A stretch of 64,000 nt of DNA from contig JAFKEU010000013.1 in assembly GCA_017308475.1 (NCBI GenBank), forward strand, positions 52,981-116,980. Reading direction: 5' to 3'. Below are positions 62,565 to 64,000 of this stretch, piece after piece. This stretch comes from Alphaproteobacteria bacterium. GTDB taxonomy: Bacteria; Pseudomonadota; Alphaproteobacteria; Micropepsales; Micropepsaceae. Numbering within the stretch: position 1 is the first letter of the stretch; each line of letters starts with the position of its first letter. Position numbers and translations under genes: made by a program. The notes below the pieces were generated by a model. It saw only the letters and a program-made list of their open reading frames with translations. It was not told the DNA's origin and made no database searches.

Positions 62565-63584
62565 TCAATAAGCGCGTTCGACGCAGAAATCCGCGATGTC
62601 GGCCAACGCGGCCTTGATGTCGCTGGATGGCAACACCGTTAGCGCCGCCTTCGCAGCATCGGCATAGGCGCGGGCCCGGTGCATGGTCTCCTGGATGGAT
62701 CCGGTCTGCTCCACCAGAGTGATGGCCCGGTCCAGGTCGCTTTCGGTCTGGTTGCCCGTCTCGATCACTCGTTTCCAGAAGGGTTTGTCCTCCGGCCGGG
62801 CGCGGGCGTGGGCCAGGATGATGGGCAGCGTCATCTTGGCCTCGCGGAAATCATCGCCCACGGTCTTGCCCATCAGCGCCTGGCGCCCCGAATAGTCCAG
62901 CGCATCGTCGACCAGCTGGAAGGCGATACCCAGATTGTCGCCATAGGCGCGCATGCCGCTGACATAGCGCTCGCCGCGCCCCGACAGAAGCGCGCCGGAT
63001 TCGGCTGCCGCCGAGAATAGCGCGGCCGTCTTGGCCGACACGACATTGAGGTAATGTTCCTCGGTCACCCCCAGATCGTTGGAGGATTTGAGCTGCATCA
63101 CCTCGCCCTCGGCGATCACGGCCGAGGCCCCCGCGAGGATGTCCAGCACCGCCAGATTGTCGGTCTCCACCATCAGCTGGAAGGCGCGGGAAAACAGGAA
63201 GTCACCCACCAGCACGCTGGGCTTGTTGCCCCACATCAGGTTGGCGCTGACCTTGCCCCGGCGAAGCGCGCTTTCGTCCACAACATCGTCATGGAGCAGG
63301 GTGGCAGTGTGGATGAATTCCACCGCCGCGGCCAGCTTGACGTGATGATCGCCCGCATAGCTGCCGGCCTTTGCCGCCGCGAGCGTCAGCAGGGGGCGAA
63401 GCCGCTTGCCGCCCGAATCGATCAGGTGCCGCGCGAGGTCGGGGATCAGCGCAACGCCCGATGTCATGCGCGTATGAATCAGCCGGTCGGTCGCGGCCAT
63501 GTCCGCGGCCACCAGCGCATGAAGCCGTTCCACCGGAGAGACGCCCTCATGTTTGGCGTCGGTAATGATGCTCTGCCCACCCAT
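62565..63584 (-). CDS. ispB: polyprenyl (octaprenyl/decaprenyl-type) diphosphate synthase
   Basis: Makes the long isoprenoid side chain of ubiquinone. 339 aa. First Asp-rich motif HDDVVDE (Asp99, Asp100, Asp103), second QLVDDALD (Asp226, Asp227, Asp230), plus GGKRLRPLLTL at the N-terminus. Chain length (C40 to C50) cannot be read off safely; alphaproteobacteria commonly make Q10. Convergent with ispE, 5 bp apart, and divergent from the DUF2007 gene. Confidence 0.94.
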   Translation of the reverse strand: MGGQSIITDAKHEGVSPVERLHALVAADMAATDRLIHTRMTSGVALIPDLARHLIDSGGKRLRPLLTLAAAKAGSYAGDHHVKLAAAVEFIHTATLLHDDVVDESALRRGKVSANLMWGNKPSVLVGDFLFSRAFQLMVETDNLAVLDILAGASAVIAEGEVMQLKSSNDLGVTEEHYLNVVSAKTAALFSAAAESGALLSGRGERYVSGMRAYGDNLGIAFQLVDDALDYSGRQALMGKTVGDDFREAKMTLPIILAHARARPEDKPFWKRVIETGNQTESDLDRAITLVEQTGSIQETMHRARAYADAAKAALTVLPSSDIKAALADIADFCVERAY

Positions 63585-63658
63585 GCCGGCAGATTACCCG
63601 ATGCGGACCCGAACAGGGAAGCGGGACAAAATGGCCGGATTTCCCCTATAAGGACGCC

Positions 63659-63874
63659 ATGCGGGCCATCCTCAAGACCACAGATGTTGTGGTGATTGAT
63701 TACGCCGCCAACCTGCTCTCGCAGGAAGGCATCGAATCCGTCGTGTTTGACGCCCACGCCAGTATCATGGACGGCAGCATGGGCTTTCTTCCGCGCCGGC
63801 TGATGGTGGCGGACGACGATTTCCCGCGCGCCGAGGCGCTGCTGCGCGCGGCCATTCCCGAACATATGCCATGA
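63659..63874 (+). CDS. DUF2007 domain protein
   Basis: 71-aa protein of the DUF2007 family (putative signal-transducing protein, PF09413 type). The core is visible: LKTTDVVVIDYAANLLSQEGIESVVFDAHASIMDGSMGFLPRRLMVADDDFPRAEALL. The fold resembles that of PII-like or GlnB-related small domains; function unknown. It overlaps the following methyltransferase gene by 4 bp (ATGA), an association also seen in other alphaproteobacteria as far as I recall. Confidence 0.88.
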   Translation: MRAILKTTDVVVIDYAANLLSQEGIESVVFDAHASIMDGSMGFLPRRLMVADDDFPRAEALLRAAIPEHMP

Positions 63875-64000
63875 CCGACAGTCTGCTGGGCGGCCGGGTC
63901 CGGATCGATCAGGACGAGGCGGGCCTGCGCGCCGGGCTGGACGCGGTGATGTTGGCCGCCGCCGTTCCAGCGAAGGCGGGAATGCACGCGCTGGAGCTGG
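63871..64000 (+). CDS. tRNA1(Val) (adenine37-N6)-methyltransferase-like protein (N-terminal part, cut by window edge)
   Basis: Only the first 43 residues lie in the window. The opening MTDSLLGGRVRIDQDEAGLRAGLDAVMLAAAVPAKAGMHALEL matches the start of TrmN6/YfiC-type methyltransferases: an N-terminal substrate-recognition strand, the conserved GLDAVMLAAAV helix and the beginning of the SAM-binding strand (HALEL). It would modify A37 of tRNA1-Val or a related target. The ATG overlaps the DUF2007 stop by 4 bp, so the two are coupled. The catalytic NPPY motif lies beyond the window. Confidence 0.85.
   Translation, partial: MTDSLLGGRVRIDQDEAGLRAGLDAVMLAAAVPAKAGMHALEL

Overview
The window is a dense, GC-rich chromosomal segment of an alphaproteobacterium. 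Markers for that group are the DivK-PleD cell-cycle pair, a CcrM-type GANTC DNA methyltransferase, a split-operon F0 ATP synthase (I-a-c-b'-b) with a separate b' subunit, ClpS-ClpA beside a phasin, a DUF3572 protein, and a mutY / DUF721 (DciA) / DsbA-like / smc neighbourhood. The phasin implies polyhydroxyalkanoate storage. The Rieske subunit and ETF-ubiquinone oxidoreductase imply aerobic quinone-based respiration. The exact genus cannot be fixed from sequence reading alone; a Caulobacter-, Rhizomicrobium- or Micropepsis-like lineage is plausible. Apart from one AT-richer gene remnant near 33.2 kb there is no sign of a prophage, IS element, integron or CRISPR array.

Layout. 0-7 kb: end of panC, a SPOR-tailed D,D-carboxypeptidase, a phasin with a clear promoter and terminator, clpS-clpA, three small accessory genes and a 43-residue ORF whose Shine-Dalgarno lies in a hairpin. 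7-14.5 kb: a minus-strand group (RidA, acetyltransferase-like protein, HIT, ABM monooxygenase), the agmatine-to-putrescine pair aguA-aguB, DNA polymerase IV, a ROK sugar kinase and DUF3572. 14.7-25 kb: divK-pleD, a VCBS-repeat protein, a FrnE-like protein, xthA-erpA, dgt, and a SPOR-nagZ-scpA-scpB run. 25-41 kb: a solitary Rieske gene, a serine hydrolase, rnd, a phosphatase-superfamily enzyme, aspS, a repeat-rich gap with a broken foreign gene, two exported oxidoreductases, two tandem Tlc-like nucleotide transporters and a MacB/FtsX-type permease. 41-52 kb: the F0 operon, smc, a DsbA-like protein, dciA, mutY, ccrM and rnhB. 52-64 kb: radical SAM protein, SMP-30-like protein, glycosyltransferase, lytic transglycosylase, uracil-DNA glycosylase, ETF-QO, TPR lipoprotein, ispE, polyprenyl synthase, DUF2007 and the start of a TrmN6-type methyltransferase.

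Several genes serve chromosome biology and cell-cycle control: DivK/PleD signalling, CcrM methylation, Smc-ScpA-ScpB condensin, DciA helicase loading, and repair by MutY, Xth, DinB, UDG and RnhB. Others act on the wall: the carboxypeptidase, NagZ, the lytic transglycosylase and two SPOR proteins.

The most interesting non-coding signals are a cluster of seven GANTC methylation sites within 78 bp directly upstream of ccrM, partly inside the 3' end of rnhB; palindromic repeats inserted in frame inside two protein genes; the hairpin that buries the ribosome-binding site of the 43-aa ORF; and a transglycosylase whose signal peptide begins before the first standard start codon.
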